From assembly GCF_001426225.1 (NCBI RefSeq), contig NZ_LMRT01000001.1, positions 276,648 to 340,647 on the forward strand: a DNA stretch of 64,000 nt, in the 5' to 3' direction. The notes under the pieces were generated by a model that saw nothing but the letters and a program-made list of their open reading frames with translations, was not told the origin of the DNA and did no database searches. Made by a program: the position numbers and the translations under genes. Below, in pieces: positions 27,431 through 37,411 of this stretch. The stretch is from Allobosea sp. Leaf344. GTDB lineage: Bacteria > Pseudomonadota > Alphaproteobacteria > Rhizobiales > Beijerinckiaceae. The stretch's first letter is position 1. Each line of letters begins with the position of its first letter.

Positions 27431-28663
27431 GTGGCGGAAGAGCGGGACGGGCCATTGGTCTGCGACAGGCTGTGGACGCAGGCGCGGCTGGCGACGATGG
27501 CCGCCGATGCGGCGGCGCCCTATGGCGCGATCGAAGACGGCGTCGTCGCCTGCCGCGGCGGGCGGATCCTCTATGCCGGGCCGCGCAGCGAAGCCCCGGC
27601 CTTCGACGCCGTGGAGACCATCGCCTGCGACGGACGCTGGATCACGCCGGGGCTGATCGACTGCCACACCCATCTCGTCTATGGCGGCGACCGCGCCCAT
27701 GAATTCGAGCTTCGCCTGAACGGCGCGAGCTATGAGGAGATCGCGCGCGCCGGGGGCGGGATCCTCTCCACCGTCGCTGCGACGCGGGCGGCGAGCCAGG
27801 ACGCCCTCTTCGCCAGCGCCGACCGCCGCCTCGCCGCGCTGATGGCGGAGGGGGTCACCACCGTCGAGATCAAATCCGGCTACGGGCTGGCGCGGGAGGC
27901 GGAGGTCAAGCAGCTCGAAGTGGCGCGGCGCATCGGGCGGGACCGGCCGGTCCGGGTCCGCACCACCTTCCTCGGGGCGCATGCGACGCCGCCTGAATTC
28001 AAGGGCCGCTCGGGCGAGTATATCGCCGAGGTCGCCGGGCCGATGCTGGACGAGATCGCGAAGAAGGGGCTGGCCGACGCGGTCGACGTGTTCTGCGAAG
28101 GCATCGCCTTCTCGCCGGAGGAGACGGCCCGCGTCTTCGCCGCGGCCAAAGCCAAGGGGCTCGCGGTCAAGATCCATGCCGAACAGCTCTCCAATCTCGG
28201 CGGAGCGGCGCTGGCCGCCGAACATGGCGCGCTCTCGGCCGATCATCTCGAATATCTCGACGAGGCCGGCGTGCTGGCCATGGCCGAGGCCGGGACGGTG
28301 GCCGTCATCCTGCCCGGCGCCTTCTATTTCCTGCGCGAGACGCAGATGCCGCCGATCGCTTTGCTGCGCCGCCATGGCGTGCCGATCGCGCTCGCGACGG
28401 ACGCCAATCCCGGCTCCTCGCCGCTGACCTCGCCTCTGCTTGTGATGAACATGGCCTGCACGCTCTTTCGCCTGACGCCGGAGGAGGCGCTGGCGGGGCT
28501 GACGCGCCATGCCGCGCAGGCGCTGGGCCTCGGCGCCGAGATCGGCACGCTGGAGCGGGGCAAGGCCTGCGACCTCGCGATCTGGGAGATCGAGCGGCCG
28601 GCGGAGCTCGCCTACCGCATCGGCTTCAACCCGCTTCACACCCGCATCTGGAACGGCACATGA
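27431..28663 (+). CDS. hutI: imidazolonepropionase
   Basis: Amidohydrolase converting 4-imidazolone-5-propionate to N-formimidoyl-L-glutamate. 410 residues, the normal size. Metal-binding [10 protein letters not shown], substrate-side segment [16 protein letters not shown] and DANPGSSP are present. Start is GTG 27431 with GAGAGGAAA upstream; no ATG fits the homology. First gene of hutI-hutH-hutG-hutU, divergent from hutF-hutC, and its stop overlaps the hutH start. Confidence 0.95.
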   Translation: MAEERDGPLVCDRLWTQARLATMAADAAAPYGAIEDGVVACRGGRILYAGPRSEAPAFDAVETIACDGRWITPGLIDCHTHLVYGGDRAHEFELRLNGASYEEIARAGGGILSTVAATRAASQDALFASADRRLAALMAEGVTTVEIKSGYGLAREAEVKQLEVARRIGRDRPVRVRTTFLGAHATPPEFKGRSGEYIAEVAGPMLDEIAKKGLADAVDVFCEGIAFSPEETARVFAAAKAKGLAVKIHAEQLSNLGGAALAAEHGALSADHLEYLDEAGVLAMAEAGTVAVILPGAFYFLRETQMPPIALLRRHGVPIALATDANPGSSPLTSPLLVMNMACTLFRLTPEEALAGLTRHAAQALGLGAEIGTLERGKACDLAIWEIERPAELAYRIGFNPLHTRIWNGT

Positions 28664-30189
28664 CGGCGATCCCCCTGACACCCGGTGCAGCCGACCTGCT
28701 CGATTGGCGCGCGATCCTGAACGGCGCCAGCGTGACCCTCGATGCCGACAGCCGGGAGATCGCACAGGCGCAGCGGATCGTCGACGACATCGTCGCCGCC
28801 GGCACCGTGACCTATGGCGTCAATACCGGCTTCGGCAAGCTCGCCAGCGTGCGCATCGCCGATGCCGATCTGGCGACGCTGCAACGCAATCTCATCCTGT
28901 CCCATGCTGTCGGCACCGGCTCGGCGCTGCCCGACGGGGTGGTGCGGCTGATCCTGGCGATGAAGGCGGCGAGCCTGGCGCGCGGCGCCTCCGGCGTGCG
29001 CCCGGAGGTGGTGCGCGCGCTCGTCGGAGCGCTGAGCGCCGACGCGCTGCCGGTGATCCCGGCCAAGGGCTCGGTCGGAGCCTCGGGCGATCTCGCGCCG
29101 CTCGCCCATCTGACCGCGGCGCTGATGGGGGTCGGCGAGATCAGGCTGAAAGGCGAGACAAGGCCCGCAGGCGCTGCGCTGGCCGCGATCGGCCAGGCGC
29201 CGCTGTCGCTCGGCGCCAAGGAAGGCCTCGCCTTGATCAACGGCACCCAGGTCTCGACCGCTCTGGCGCTGGCCGGTCTCGCCGAGATCGCCCGCGTGTT
29301 CGACGCGGCGCTTGTGGCCGGCGCGCTCTCCGTCGATGCGCTGAAGGGCTCCGACACGCCCTTCGATCCGCGCATCCAGACCCTGCGGGGACAGCCGGGC
29401 CAGATCCGCGTCGCGGCGATCCTGCGCGAGCTGATCGCGCATAGCGAGATCCGCGACAGCCATCGCTTCGGCGACAGCAAGGTGCAGGACCCCTATTCGC
29501 TGCGCTGCCAGCCGCAGGTGATGGGCGCGGTGCGGGATCTCCTCGCAAACGCCGCCACGACCCTGCGGATCGAGGCCAATGCGGTGACCGACAATCCGCT
29601 GGTGCTGGGCCCGAGCGAGATCGTCTCGGGCGGGAATTTCCATGCCGAGCCGGTCGCCTTCGCGGCGGACATGCTGGCGATCGGCCTGTGCGAGATCGGC
29701 AATCTGTCGGAGCGGCGCATGGCCCTGCTGGTCGACCCGGTGATGAGCGGGCTGCCGCCCTTCCTGGCCCGCGATGCCGGGCTCAATTCCGGCTTCATGA
29801 TCGCCCAGGTCACGGCTGCCGCCCTGGCCTCCGAGAACAAGCAGAAGGCCTATCCGGCCTCGGTCGACACGATCCCCACCTCGGCGAACCAGGAGGACCA
29901 TGTCTCGATGGCGACGCATGGCGCCTATCGCCTGCTGGACATGGCCCGCAACGCCGCCAGCATCGTCGCGGTGGAGCTGATGGCGGCCGCGGAAGCGATC
30001 GAGCATCACCGCCCCCTGAAGACCAGCCCCCTGCTGGAGCCGGTGCTGGCGCTGCTGCGCAGCCGCATCGCGCCGCTCACCGAGGATCGCTATCTCGCGC
30101 CCGACCTCGCGGCGGCGACCGAGCTGGTGCTGAGCGGGGCCGTCGGCCGCGCGGCCGGGCTCGATACCCTGGCGGAGTTCGGCGCGTGA
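28660..30189 (+). CDS. hutH: histidine ammonia-lyase
   Basis: Deaminates L-histidine to trans-urocanate, the first step of the pathway. 509 residues. The MIO prosthetic group forms from Ala141-Ser142-Gly143 in [14 protein letters not shown]; the catalytic Tyr lies in [22 protein letters not shown] and NQEDHVSM are further family hallmarks. Its ATG overlaps the hutI stop by 4 bp and its TGA overlaps the hutG GTG. Confidence 0.97.
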   Translation: MTAIPLTPGAADLLDWRAILNGASVTLDADSREIAQAQRIVDDIVAAGTVTYGVNTGFGKLASVRIADADLATLQRNLILSHAVGTGSALPDGVVRLILAMKAASLARGASGVRPEVVRALVGALSADALPVIPAKGSVGASGDLAPLAHLTAALMGVGEIRLKGETRPAGAALAAIGQAPLSLGAKEGLALINGTQVSTALALAGLAEIARVFDAALVAGALSVDALKGSDTPFDPRIQTLRGQPGQIRVAAILRELIAHSEIRDSHRFGDSKVQDPYSLRCQPQVMGAVRDLLANAATTLRIEANAVTDNPLVLGPSEIVSGGNFHAEPVAFAADMLAIGLCEIGNLSERRMALLVDPVMSGLPPFLARDAGLNSGFMIAQVTAAALASENKQKAYPASVDTIPTSANQEDHVSMATHGAYRLLDMARNAASIVAVELMAAAEAIEHHRPLKTSPLLEPVLALLRSRIAPLTEDRYLAPDLAAATELVLSGAVGRAAGLDTLAEFGA

Positions 30190-31022
30190 CGGCGCCAGAC
30201 ACCCTGCCGCACGCCCTGCCGGCGGCCGTCAGCGTCTCGCGGGGCTCCTCCCCGCTGATCCTGTCCATGCCGCATCCCGGCACCGGGTTGCCTACCGAGG
30301 TCGCGGCCGCCCTCACCCCACGCGGCCTGGCGCTCGAGGATACCGACTGGCACATGCGCCGTCTCTACGATTTTGCCGCGGGGTTCGCGCCGACGATCGT
30401 CGAGGCCGGGCTGTCGCGCTATGTGATCGACCTCAACCGCGACCCGTCCGGCGCCTCGCTCTATCCCGGCCAGGCGACGACTGAGCTGGTCCCGACGACG
30501 ACCTTCGACGGCGCGCCGATCTGGACCGGGCCGCTGGCCGAGGAGGAGATCGCACGCCGGCGGGCCGCCTATTTCGAGCCCTATCATGCAGCCCTCGCGG
30601 CGGAGATCGAGCGCATCAGAGCGGAGCATGGCTGGTGCCTGCTCTGGGACTGCCACTCGATCAAATCGGTGATCCCGCGCCTGTTCGAGGGAACGCTGCC
30701 GACGCTCAATCTCGGCACCAATTCCGGCGCGAGCTGCGCCGGCCCGGTGGCCGCGGCGGCCGAACGGGCCATGGCCGCCACGGGGCTGAGCTGCGTCGCC
30801 AATGGCCGCTTCAAGGGCGGCTGGATCACGCGGCATTACGGCCGGCCGGAGCAGCATGTCCATGCGATCCAGATGGAGATCGCGCTGTCGGCCTATCTCG
30901 CGGCGGAAGCGCCGCCCTGGCGCTTCGACGCGGCGAGGGCGTCGACATTGCAGGCCGCCCTGTCCCGCATCATCGAAGCCGCGCTCGACGCCGCAGCCCT
31001 TCACGAACGGAGCCGTCCATGA
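30186..31022 (+). CDS. hutG: N-formylglutamate deformylase
   Basis: Hydrolyses N-formylglutamate to glutamate and formate, the last step. 278 residues of the FGase family: [28 protein letters not shown] and [11 protein letters not shown] are visible. GTG start overlapping the hutH stop. Context fixes this as the deformylase type (with hutF present) rather than arginase-type HutG. Coupled to hutU by a 4-bp overlap. Confidence 0.95.
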   Translation: MTAPDTLPHALPAAVSVSRGSSPLILSMPHPGTGLPTEVAAALTPRGLALEDTDWHMRRLYDFAAGFAPTIVEAGLSRYVIDLNRDPSGASLYPGQATTELVPTTTFDGAPIWTGPLAEEEIARRRAAYFEPYHAALAAEIERIRAEHGWCLLWDCHSIKSVIPRLFEGTLPTLNLGTNSGASCAGPVAAAAERAMAATGLSCVANGRFKGGWITRHYGRPEQHVHAIQMEIALSAYLAAEAPPWRFDAARASTLQAALSRIIEAALDAAALHERSRP

Positions 31023-32689
31023 CCCGCATCGACAATAGCCGCGTCATCCGCAGCCCGCGCGGTAGCAGCCTCTCGGCCAAATCCTGGCTGACCGAGGCGC
31101 CCTTGCGCATGCTGATGAACAATCTCGATCCGGACGTGGCGGAAAAGCCCGGCGAACTCGTGGTCTATGGCGGCATCGGCCGCGCCGCCCGCAGCTGGGA
31201 GGATTTCGACAGGATCTGCGCCGCGCTGCGCTCGCTCGAGGCCGATGAGACGCTGCTGGTCCAGTCCGGCAAGCCAGCCGGCATCTTCAGGACCCATCCG
31301 GACGCGCCCCGCGTGCTGATCGCCAATTCGAATCTCGTCCCGGCCTATGCGAATTGGGAGCATTTCCACGAGCTCGATCGGCGCGGGCTGATGATGTACG
31401 GCCAGATGACGGCCGGCTCCTGGATCTATATCGGTACGCAGGGCATCGTTCAGGGCACCTACGAGACCTTCGTCGAGGTCGGCCGGCAGCATTATGGCGG
31501 CTCGCTCAAGGGCAAATGGATCCTGACCGGCGGCCTGGGCGGGATGGGGGGCGCGCAGCCCTTGGCCGCGACCATGGCCGGCGCCTCGATGATCGCGGTG
31601 GAGTGCAAGCCCTCCTCGATCGAGTTCAGGCTCCGCACCGGCTATCTCGACGAGAAGGCCGGCAGTATCGACGAGGCGCTGGCGATCGTCGAGGCCGCGC
31701 ATGCGAAGGGCAAGCCGGTCTCCGTCGGCGTGCTCGGCAACGCGGCCGAGGTGTTCCCCGACATGGTCCGGCGCGGCATCAGGCCCGATGTCGTCACCGA
31801 CCAGACCTCCGCCCATGACCCGCTGAACGGCTATCTCCCGGCCGGCTGGACGCTGGAAATGTGGGACGAGCGCCGCGAGCGCGATCCGGCCGGCACGATC
31901 GAGGCCGCCAAGCGCTCGATGGCCGATCACGTGCGCGCCATGCTGGACTTCCACCGCATGGGCGTGCCGACCCTGGATTACGGCAACAACATCCGCCAGA
32001 TGGCGAAGGATATGGGGGTCGCCGACGCCTTCGATTTCCCCGGCTTCGTGCCCGCCTATATCCGCCCGCTCTTCTGCCGTGGCATCGGCCCGTTCCGCTG
32101 GGCGGCGCTGTCGGGGGATCCCGAGGACATCTACCGCACCGACCAGCGCGTGAAGGAGCTGATGCCGGACGATGCGCATCTGCATAATTGGCTCGACATG
32201 GCGCGCGAGCGAATCCAGTTCCAGGGGCTGCCGGCGCGCATCTGCTGGGTCGGGCTCGGCGATCGCCACCGGCTCGGCCTCGCCTTCAACGAGATGGTGG
32301 CCAAGGGCGAATTGAAGGCGCCGGTGGTGATCGGCCGCGACCATCTGGATGCGGGCTCCGTCGCCTCGCCCAACCGCGAGACCGAGGCGATGAAGGACGG
32401 TTCGGACGCCGTCTCGGACTGGCCGCTGCTCAATGCGCTGCTCAACACAGCGGGCGGCGCGACCTGGGTCTCGCTGCATCATGGCGGCGGCGTCGGCATG
32501 GGTTATTCCCAGCATTCCGGCGTCGTCATCGTCGCCGACGGCACGCCGGAAGCGGCGAGGCGGCTGGAGCGCGTGCTCTGGAACGACCCGGCGACCGGCG
32601 TGATGCGCCATGCCGACGCCGGCTACGACATCGCCAGGGATTGCGCCCGCGACAAGGGCCTGCGCCTGCCCGGTCTCGACATCGGCTGA
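31019..32689 (+). CDS. hutU: urocanate hydratase (urocanase)
   Basis: NAD+-dependent hydration of urocanate to imidazolonepropionate. 556 residues, the exact family size. The N-terminus has [19 protein letters not shown], the NAD-binding region has [19 protein letters not shown], and the active-site block is [14 protein letters not shown] with the C-terminal [15 protein letters not shown]. Its ATG overlaps the hutG stop. Downstream, a short GC hairpin (32702-32718) without a T-run sits in the convergent gap to the next gene. Confidence 0.97.
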   Translation: MTRIDNSRVIRSPRGSSLSAKSWLTEAPLRMLMNNLDPDVAEKPGELVVYGGIGRAARSWEDFDRICAALRSLEADETLLVQSGKPAGIFRTHPDAPRVLIANSNLVPAYANWEHFHELDRRGLMMYGQMTAGSWIYIGTQGIVQGTYETFVEVGRQHYGGSLKGKWILTGGLGGMGGAQPLAATMAGASMIAVECKPSSIEFRLRTGYLDEKAGSIDEALAIVEAAHAKGKPVSVGVLGNAAEVFPDMVRRGIRPDVVTDQTSAHDPLNGYLPAGWTLEMWDERRERDPAGTIEAAKRSMADHVRAMLDFHRMGVPTLDYGNNIRQMAKDMGVADAFDFPGFVPAYIRPLFCRGIGPFRWAALSGDPEDIYRTDQRVKELMPDDAHLHNWLDMARERIQFQGLPARICWVGLGDRHRLGLAFNEMVAKGELKAPVVIGRDHLDAGSVASPNRETEAMKDGSDAVSDWPLLNALLNTAGGATWVSLHHGGGVGMGYSQHSGVVIVADGTPEAARRLERVLWNDPATGVMRHADAGYDIARDCARDKGLRLPGLDIG

Positions 32690-32793
32690 CGACGTGCAGC
32701 GCCCGGCGCCGCGCCGGGGACCGGATCGGCGGTCCGATCGGTCGGCGCTCGCGCCTGTCCGGCGCGATGCCTGGCATCGCCGCCGGGGCTCGT

Positions 32794-33915
32794 TCAGTCC
32801 CTGGCGGCGTTGAGGGCGATGGCGGGCGGCGGCGCGCCATTGCCGGCGACGACGACGAGACGCTTCACCTCGCCGCGCAAAAACGCCTTCAGGAAGCGGT
32901 CATAGTCGCGGATCGAGACGCAGCCATTGGAATCGCCGCGCGGGCCGAGCAGATAGGGATGCAGCAGCAGACCGGCGCGGCCATAGATCGCGCCGCTGCC
33001 GCCGACGGGATGTAGGCGGACGGCGCGGTGGCCGTGAAACAGCGCCTCGCGCTCGGTCAGATTATAGACATGCGGCGGCGTCGCGCCATGCATGCGGACA
33101 TGGACGTAGCGGGGGTCGTCCATCTTGTCGCCGAGGCCGGAATGCGCCTCGAGCCGCTCGCCATTCGGCATGTAGAGCGTGCGGGCGCTGATGTCGTAGA
33201 CCGCCGTGGCGGCGGCCGTGGTCGGCGGCGGGGTGATCAGCGGGCTCAGCCTGGTGCCGCGGCCGCGATCGACGACATCATCCTGTGGCGCCGCATAGGC
33301 CAGCGCCGTTCCCGGCTGCTGCTGCGGCATGCCGAACAGCTTCTGGAAGAAGTTGCGGTTGTCCTCCGGCACGGGCGCGACGGCAGCGGCGCGGCCGCGG
33401 CGCGCGGGCGCACCGGTCGCGACGCGCGGCTCGGCAGCCTCCAGCGGACGCAATCCCGCCGGGCGGGGGATCGGCAGCGGCGCGATGGCGGTCTGCGGCC
33501 CCTGCGGCAAGGCGGGCTGGGCGGTGGCGGCCAGCGGCGCGGCCGGGAGCGGCGGCAGCGGCAGCACGGCGACATTGTCGGGGCGATCGGCGGAGGCGGC
33601 CGCGGCTTGCTCGGGTTTCGGCGGGGTCGCCTGCGGGCGCCATGCCGCCAGAGGGCCGTTCGCGCCGAAGCCGAGCGGTGCTTGGCCGAGCGAATGCGCC
33701 GGGTTCAGGAGAGCGCTGTGCGGGTTCGCGGCGGGCTGGGCCGTGGCGACGGTCGCGGAGGGTTCGGCTGCCGGCAGCCAGCGGCTGGCCGCGGCGAAAC
33801 CCGCCAATGCCGTGACCAGGAGGCCTATCGCGAAGAGGGGCGTCTTCCGTCTGCGCCGGCGGCGCAGGCGCAGTTGCGGCTCCCCATACGGGTCGCTGTC
33901 GATCCGGTCACTCAT
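32794..33915 (-). CDS. DUF2778 (Tlde1-type L,D-transpeptidase-like) membrane-anchored protein
   Basis: 373 residues. A basic patch (RLRRRRRRK, residues ~17-25) precedes one membrane anchor (FAIGLLVTALAGFAAAS), then a long Ala/Pro-rich linker (~residues 45-210) crosses the periplasm. The C-terminal ~130 residues are DUF2778, which Pfam links to the T6SS effector Tlde1 with an L,D-transpeptidase-like fold: His319 (LLHPYLLGP), Ser329 and Cys332 (DSNGCVSI). This suggests action on peptidoglycan peptides. No T6SS genes or immunity gene are nearby, so a housekeeping cell-wall role is more likely than a secreted toxin. Convergent to hutU. Confidence 0.82.
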   Translation of the reverse strand: MSDRIDSDPYGEPQLRLRRRRRRKTPLFAIGLLVTALAGFAAASRWLPAAEPSATVATAQPAANPHSALLNPAHSLGQAPLGFGANGPLAAWRPQATPPKPEQAAAASADRPDNVAVLPLPPLPAAPLAATAQPALPQGPQTAIAPLPIPRPAGLRPLEAAEPRVATGAPARRGRAAAVAPVPEDNRNFFQKLFGMPQQQPGTALAYAAPQDDVVDRGRGTRLSPLITPPPTTAAATAVYDISARTLYMPNGERLEAHSGLGDKMDDPRYVHVRMHGATPPHVYNLTEREALFHGHRAVRLHPVGGSGAIYGRAGLLLHPYLLGPRGDSNGCVSIRDYDRFLKAFLRGEVKRLVVVAGNGAPPPAIALNAARD

Positions 33916-34054
33916 GCCATACCCACGCTACGCAACACCGCCGCTTATCCCGGCCTCGGCCGGGCGGAGCGGCGAACTCTGTCGCCATCCATTGGGGCAG
34001 TGCTTGGTTAACCGACGGTGTAGGCGCCGTGAAAAATCGCCGTCATCTGCGAAG

Positions 34055-34852
34055 TCAGTGGCCTTCGGCCGCCAATACGGCCTCGACCCTGATTTCCTCG
34101 ACCAGCCGCTCCTTCAGCGCCACGAAGGCGGGGCTGGTCTTGATGGTATAAGGCCGGGGATGCGGCAGGTCCACGGGGATATCCGCCTTGATGCGTCCGG
34201 GGCGCGCGCTCATCACCACCACGCGCGAGCCGACGAAGATCGCCTCCTCGATGTCGTGGGTGACGAAGAGCACCGTCTTCTGCTCGCGCTCCCAGATGCC
34301 GAGCAGCATCTCCTGCATCAGGGCGCGGGTCTGGTTGTCGAGCGCGCCGAAGGGCTCGTCGAGCAGCAGGATCTTCGGGTCGTTGGCGAGGGCGCGCGCG
34401 ATCGCCGTGCGCTGCTGCATGCCTCCCGAGAGCTGCCGGGGGAAATGGTCGACGAAGCCGGACAGGCCGACGCGGCTGGCCCAGTCGCGCGCGATGTCGA
34501 GACGCTGGCGCTCGCCGACGCCCTTCTCGCGCAGCCCGAATGCGATGTTCTCGATCACCGTCAGCCAGGGAAACAGCGTATAGCTCTGGAAGACGAAGCC
34601 GCGATCGGCCCCGGGGCCTTTCACCTCCGCCCCATCGAGCATGATGCGGCCCTCGGTCGCCCGTTCCAGCCCGCCGATGATGCGCAGCAGCGTCGATTTC
34701 CCGCAGCCCGACGGGCCGAGGATGGTGATGAAGTCGTTGTCGCCGACACTGAGCGAGGTCGGCATCAGCGCGCGCGTCGGCTGGCCGCCGCGCTGGGCGG
34801 GAAAGATCTTCCCGACCTTCTCGATGATCAGCTTGCTCACGTTCTGGCCCAC
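34055..34852 (-). CDS. NitT/TauT-family ABC transporter ATP-binding protein
   Basis: 265 residues; Walker A GPSGCGKST, signature LSGGMQQR, Walker B LLLDEPFGALD and FVTHDIEEA, the pattern of SsuB/TauB/NrtD-type ATPases. It overlaps the permease gene end by 16 bp and reads leftward with a permease and a binding protein. An HutC-like site upstream of the operon suggests histidine or a histidine-derived substrate, which is inference. Confidence 0.92.
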   Translation of the reverse strand: MGQNVSKLIIEKVGKIFPAQRGGQPTRALMPTSLSVGDNDFITILGPSGCGKSTLLRIIGGLERATEGRIMLDGAEVKGPGADRGFVFQSYTLFPWLTVIENIAFGLREKGVGERQRLDIARDWASRVGLSGFVDHFPRQLSGGMQQRTAIARALANDPKILLLDEPFGALDNQTRALMQEMLLGIWEREQKTVLFVTHDIEEAIFVGSRVVVMSARPGRIKADIPVDLPHPRPYTIKTSPAFVALKERLVEEIRVEAVLAAEGH

Positions 34853-35610
34853 GGAAACAGGCGCTGGTTGACCGCCTTGAACAGGAAATCGGAGATCAGG
34901 CCGATCAGCCCGATGACGATGATGCCGAAGATGATCTGCCCCGTATTGAGCAGGGCCTGGCTGTCGGTGATCATATGGCCGATGCCGGAGGAGGAGCCGA
35001 TCAGCTCGGCCACGATGACATAGGTCCAGGCCCAGCCGAGCACGAGGCGGAAGATTTCGGCGATCTCCGGCGCGGCGTTGGGCAGGAGCACCCGGCGGAC
35101 GACGGAGGTGTCGCTGGCGCCGAGCGTATAGGCGGCGTCGACGAGATCGCGGCGGATCGATCCGACCGCGACGGCGATCATCAGGATCAGCTGGAAGACC
35201 GAGCCGATGAAGATCACCAGCAGCTTCTGCGCCTCGCCGATGCCGGCCCAGAGGATCAGCAGCGGGATGAAGGCCGAGGCCGGGAGATAGCGGGCGAAGG
35301 AGACGAAGGGCTCGAGAAAGGCCTCGATCGGCTTGTAGGCGCCCATCAGGATGCCGAGCGGCAGAGCGACGAGCACGGCCAGGATGAAACCGCCGACGAC
35401 GCGCCAGATGGTCATGCCGATATCGAAGGCGAAGCCGTAGCGGACGAGGAGATTATAGCCCTCCGCCACCATGGTGAGGGGATCGGCCAGGAACAGGCGC
35501 TGGACGAAGCCGCCGAAGGTCGCGATCGACCAGAGCGCGACGAACAGCGCGAAGAAGGCGAGCCCGTAGGCGATGCGGGCCGCTGCCGGAACGGGCTGGA
35601 GGGGTTTCAT
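34837..35610 (-). CDS. NitT/TauT-family ABC transporter permease
   Basis: 257 residues and about six membrane helices; coupling loop DAAYTLGASDTSVVRRVLLPNAAPEI. ATG 35610 (product MKPLQPVPAAAR) is chosen because the in-frame extension upstream runs through a hairpin repeat and is not protein-like. It lies 214 bp downstream of the binding-protein gene, across that repeat, and overlaps the ATPase gene. Confidence 0.92.
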   Translation of the reverse strand: MKPLQPVPAAARIAYGLAFFALFVALWSIATFGGFVQRLFLADPLTMVAEGYNLLVRYGFAFDIGMTIWRVVGGFILAVLVALPLGILMGAYKPIEAFLEPFVSFARYLPASAFIPLLILWAGIGEAQKLLVIFIGSVFQLILMIAVAVGSIRRDLVDAAYTLGASDTSVVRRVLLPNAAPEIAEIFRLVLGWAWTYVIVAELIGSSSGIGHMITDSQALLNTGQIIFGIIVIGLIGLISDFLFKAVNQRLFPWART

Positions 35611-35642
35611 GACATAGTCGCTGACGAGAGGAAGCGCGGGAT

Positions 35643-35788
35643 CCCCTCTCCTGTCAGGAGAGGGGTAGCGGTGAGGTGTCGGCCCCTGGACCGGTGACGC
35701 GCCGAATACGAAGCGAGGCCGCGGTGAGCTCACGGCCGAAGCGTCGATCGGCCCACCCCTCACCCTGCCCTCTCCCTACGGGAGAGGG
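35643..35788. repeat. REP-like double hairpin element inside ABC operon
   Basis: Two palindromes, CCCCTCTCC(TGTC)AGGAGAGGGG at 35643-35665 and CCCTCTCCC(TAC)GGGAGAGGG at 35768-35788, share the CCCTCTCC/GGAGAGGG arms in mirrored order, with GGTGAGG and CCTCACC in between. They look like a dispersed intergenic mosaic element of Rhizobiales. It lies between binding-protein and permease genes of one operon. Confidence 0.6.
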
Positions 35789-35824
35789 TTCCCTGCGCCT
35801 CGTTCGGTTGCGACCGAGGTCAGT

Positions 35825-36787
35825 TCACTTCGCCGCGACGTATTCCGTCTCGACCAGCGAAGCCAGATCCGGCTTGGACTTGATCAGGCCGATCTCGAGC
35901 AGGAGATCGGCCGCCTTGGCCGAGAAGGCCTGCCAATCGCCGGCGAAGAACTTGCGGTTACCCTCCGCATCCGCCCATTTCAGGAACGCGGCCGATTTGC
36001 CGAATTGCTCGGCCGACTGCTTCACATCGGCGCCCATGATGCCGAAGGCCTTGTCCTTCTCCTTGCCGATCATCTCGATCGCCTCGAAATAGCTCTTGGT
36101 GAGCGCCGCGGCTGCCGCGTCATTGGCCGCGAGGAAGGCCGGGGTGCAGCCGAATGTGTCCATCACCATCGGATAGTCCAAGGTGGTGGCGATGATCTTG
36201 CCCGCATCGGGCTTCTCGCGCACGGCCGAGAGATAGGGCTCATAGGTCATGGCCGCGTCGTTCTGCCCGGCGATGAAGGCCTGGGCGGCGGGGCCCGGCT
36301 CCATATTGACCACCGTCACGTCCTTCACCGACATGCCGTTCTCCTTCAGCATCCAGGCGAGGGCGAAATAGGGCGAGGTGCCGGGCGCCGAGGCCGCGAC
36401 GGTCTTGCCCTTGAGGTCCTTGATCGAGGCGGTGGCGTTGCGCGTCACCATGCCGTCGGCGCCATAGCTCTTGTCGAGCTGGAAGATCTGCTTGGTCTTG
36501 ATCCCGGCCGCGTCCCAGACGATCCAGGTCTCGACGGTGGTGGCGGCGCATTGGATGTCGCCGGAAGCGATGGCGAGGTGGCGGTCCTTCTGCGGGATCT
36601 TCTTGATCGTCACATCGAGCCCGTTCTTCGCGAAGATCCCGGCCTCCTTGGCCAGGACGAGCGGCGCGAAGCCGGTCCAGCCGGAAATGCCGATATTCAC
36701 CTTGGTCTGGGCCTGCGCGGCCCCCGCCGCGAGGAGGCCGGCGAGGCCGATGCCGGCCAGAGCTGCTATGCGCTTCGATGCGATCAT
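35825..36787 (-). CDS. NitT/TauT-family ABC substrate-binding protein
   Basis: 320 residues. MIASKRIAALAGIGLAGLLA then AGAAQAQ is a Sec signal peptide with cleavage after AQA. The mature protein begins TKVNIGISGWTGFAPLVLAKEAG, typical of the NMT1/SsuA-like class, with AASAPGTSPYFALAW in the hinge region. ATG 36787 chosen by the signal peptide. First gene of the importer; TGCATATGCAATT lies 100 bp upstream. The ligand cannot be assigned from sequence; the HutC-like site and position beside the hut genes hint at histidine, urocanate or a related compound. Confidence 0.9.
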   Translation of the reverse strand: MIASKRIAALAGIGLAGLLAAGAAQAQTKVNIGISGWTGFAPLVLAKEAGIFAKNGLDVTIKKIPQKDRHLAIASGDIQCAATTVETWIVWDAAGIKTKQIFQLDKSYGADGMVTRNATASIKDLKGKTVAASAPGTSPYFALAWMLKENGMSVKDVTVVNMEPGPAAQAFIAGQNDAAMTYEPYLSAVREKPDAGKIIATTLDYPMVMDTFGCTPAFLAANDAAAAALTKSYFEAIEMIGKEKDKAFGIMGADVKQSAEQFGKSAAFLKWADAEGNRKFFAGDWQAFSAKAADLLLEIGLIKSKPDLASLVETEYVAAK

Positions 36788-36887
36788 GACGGAACCCTTC
36801 CCTCTGCGATTCTTCCGTTTGCCACGTCGCCGGAGAGGACGCAGCCCGTCCAGCGACAATGCAACCTTCGTTCCAAGGCAGGTTAAA

Positions 36888-36900
36888 TGCATATGCAATT
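36888..36900. promoter_or_regulatory. second TGCATATGCAATT site, candidate HutC operator
   Basis: Identical 13-mer to 27374-27386 in the hutF/hutI spacer; the core TGCATATGCA (36888-36897) is a perfect palindrome. It is 100 bp upstream of the importer's binding-protein ATG. Confidence 0.6.
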
Positions 36901-37156
36901 ACGTCAAGCGCCGATCGGGGTTTTCGGGGTGCCGCGGGTTCGATTAGACCATTGATCGCTGCGATTACAGGCCGGCCGCTGCCGTGCTCCGTATAATTCC
37001 TGTCCGGAATGACATCGAAAAATAAAACACTTCATAAATGAAGTTATTACTGGGCGGCTTTACTCATGTCATCGGCGATTCCATACCGCCGGAAAGCCAG
37101 CGTGGCTCAGCCGCGAATGCTGTTATCAAGCACTTCAGACAAGACAGGTTCAGAAT
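36901..37156. other. AT-rich intergenic stretch, no gene recognised
   Basis: Together with 36788-36900 this leaves 369 bp without a gene between the importer and the broken ORF at 37157. From about 36990 the base composition drops far below the rest of the window. A short inverted repeat ACTTCA-TAAA-TGAAGT lies at 37029-37044. I see no RNA gene or transposase fragment. Confidence 0.5.
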
Positions 37157-37411
37157 ATGATACAAAACATCCGTAATATAGGCGACATATTTACGTTCAT
37201 CGCCTATCTAAACGAAACGAAAATCAGATTTACTCCGGATTGCCAGAGAGATGATTATATCATGATCGTTTGCGGCGGCGCTTGTGTCAGAATCGAGATT
37301 GAATAGGGACGCGACAATATTGGATATTCGGTTTTTCGCGGATCGGAATCTATCGAGACCGACATCACGATTCTTCAAACGATCCTCGAAGACTCGGCCA
37401 TGTCCGACTGA
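37157..37411 (+). pseudogene. 84-codon AT-rich ORF interrupted by one TAG (possible immunity-like protein)
   Basis: The ATG at 37157 opens MIQNIRNIGDIFTFIAYLNE, continues IRFTPDCQRDDYIMIV and CVRIEIE, then TAG (37304-37306), and the same frame runs on as GRDNIGYSVFRGSESIETD and LQTILEDSAMSD to a TGA at 37409. The combined pattern (AYLNE, QRDDYIMI, YSVFRGSESIETD) resembles from memory a family of ~90-residue orphan proteins found near polymorphic toxins, but I cannot name it. Codon use is AT-rich, unlike all neighbours, implying transfer. One nonsense mutation (or recoding) splits it. No toxin gene is next to it. Confidence 0.5.

Noticed and set aside
32794-33915. Tlde1-like protein as a T6SS toxin-immunity pair
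   Set aside because: The protein carries its own membrane anchor and no immunity, VgrG, PAAR or Hcp gene is adjacent.
36938-36955. GGTTCGATTAGACC resembling a tRNA T-arm
   Set aside because: No acceptor, D or anticodon stems can be built around it.
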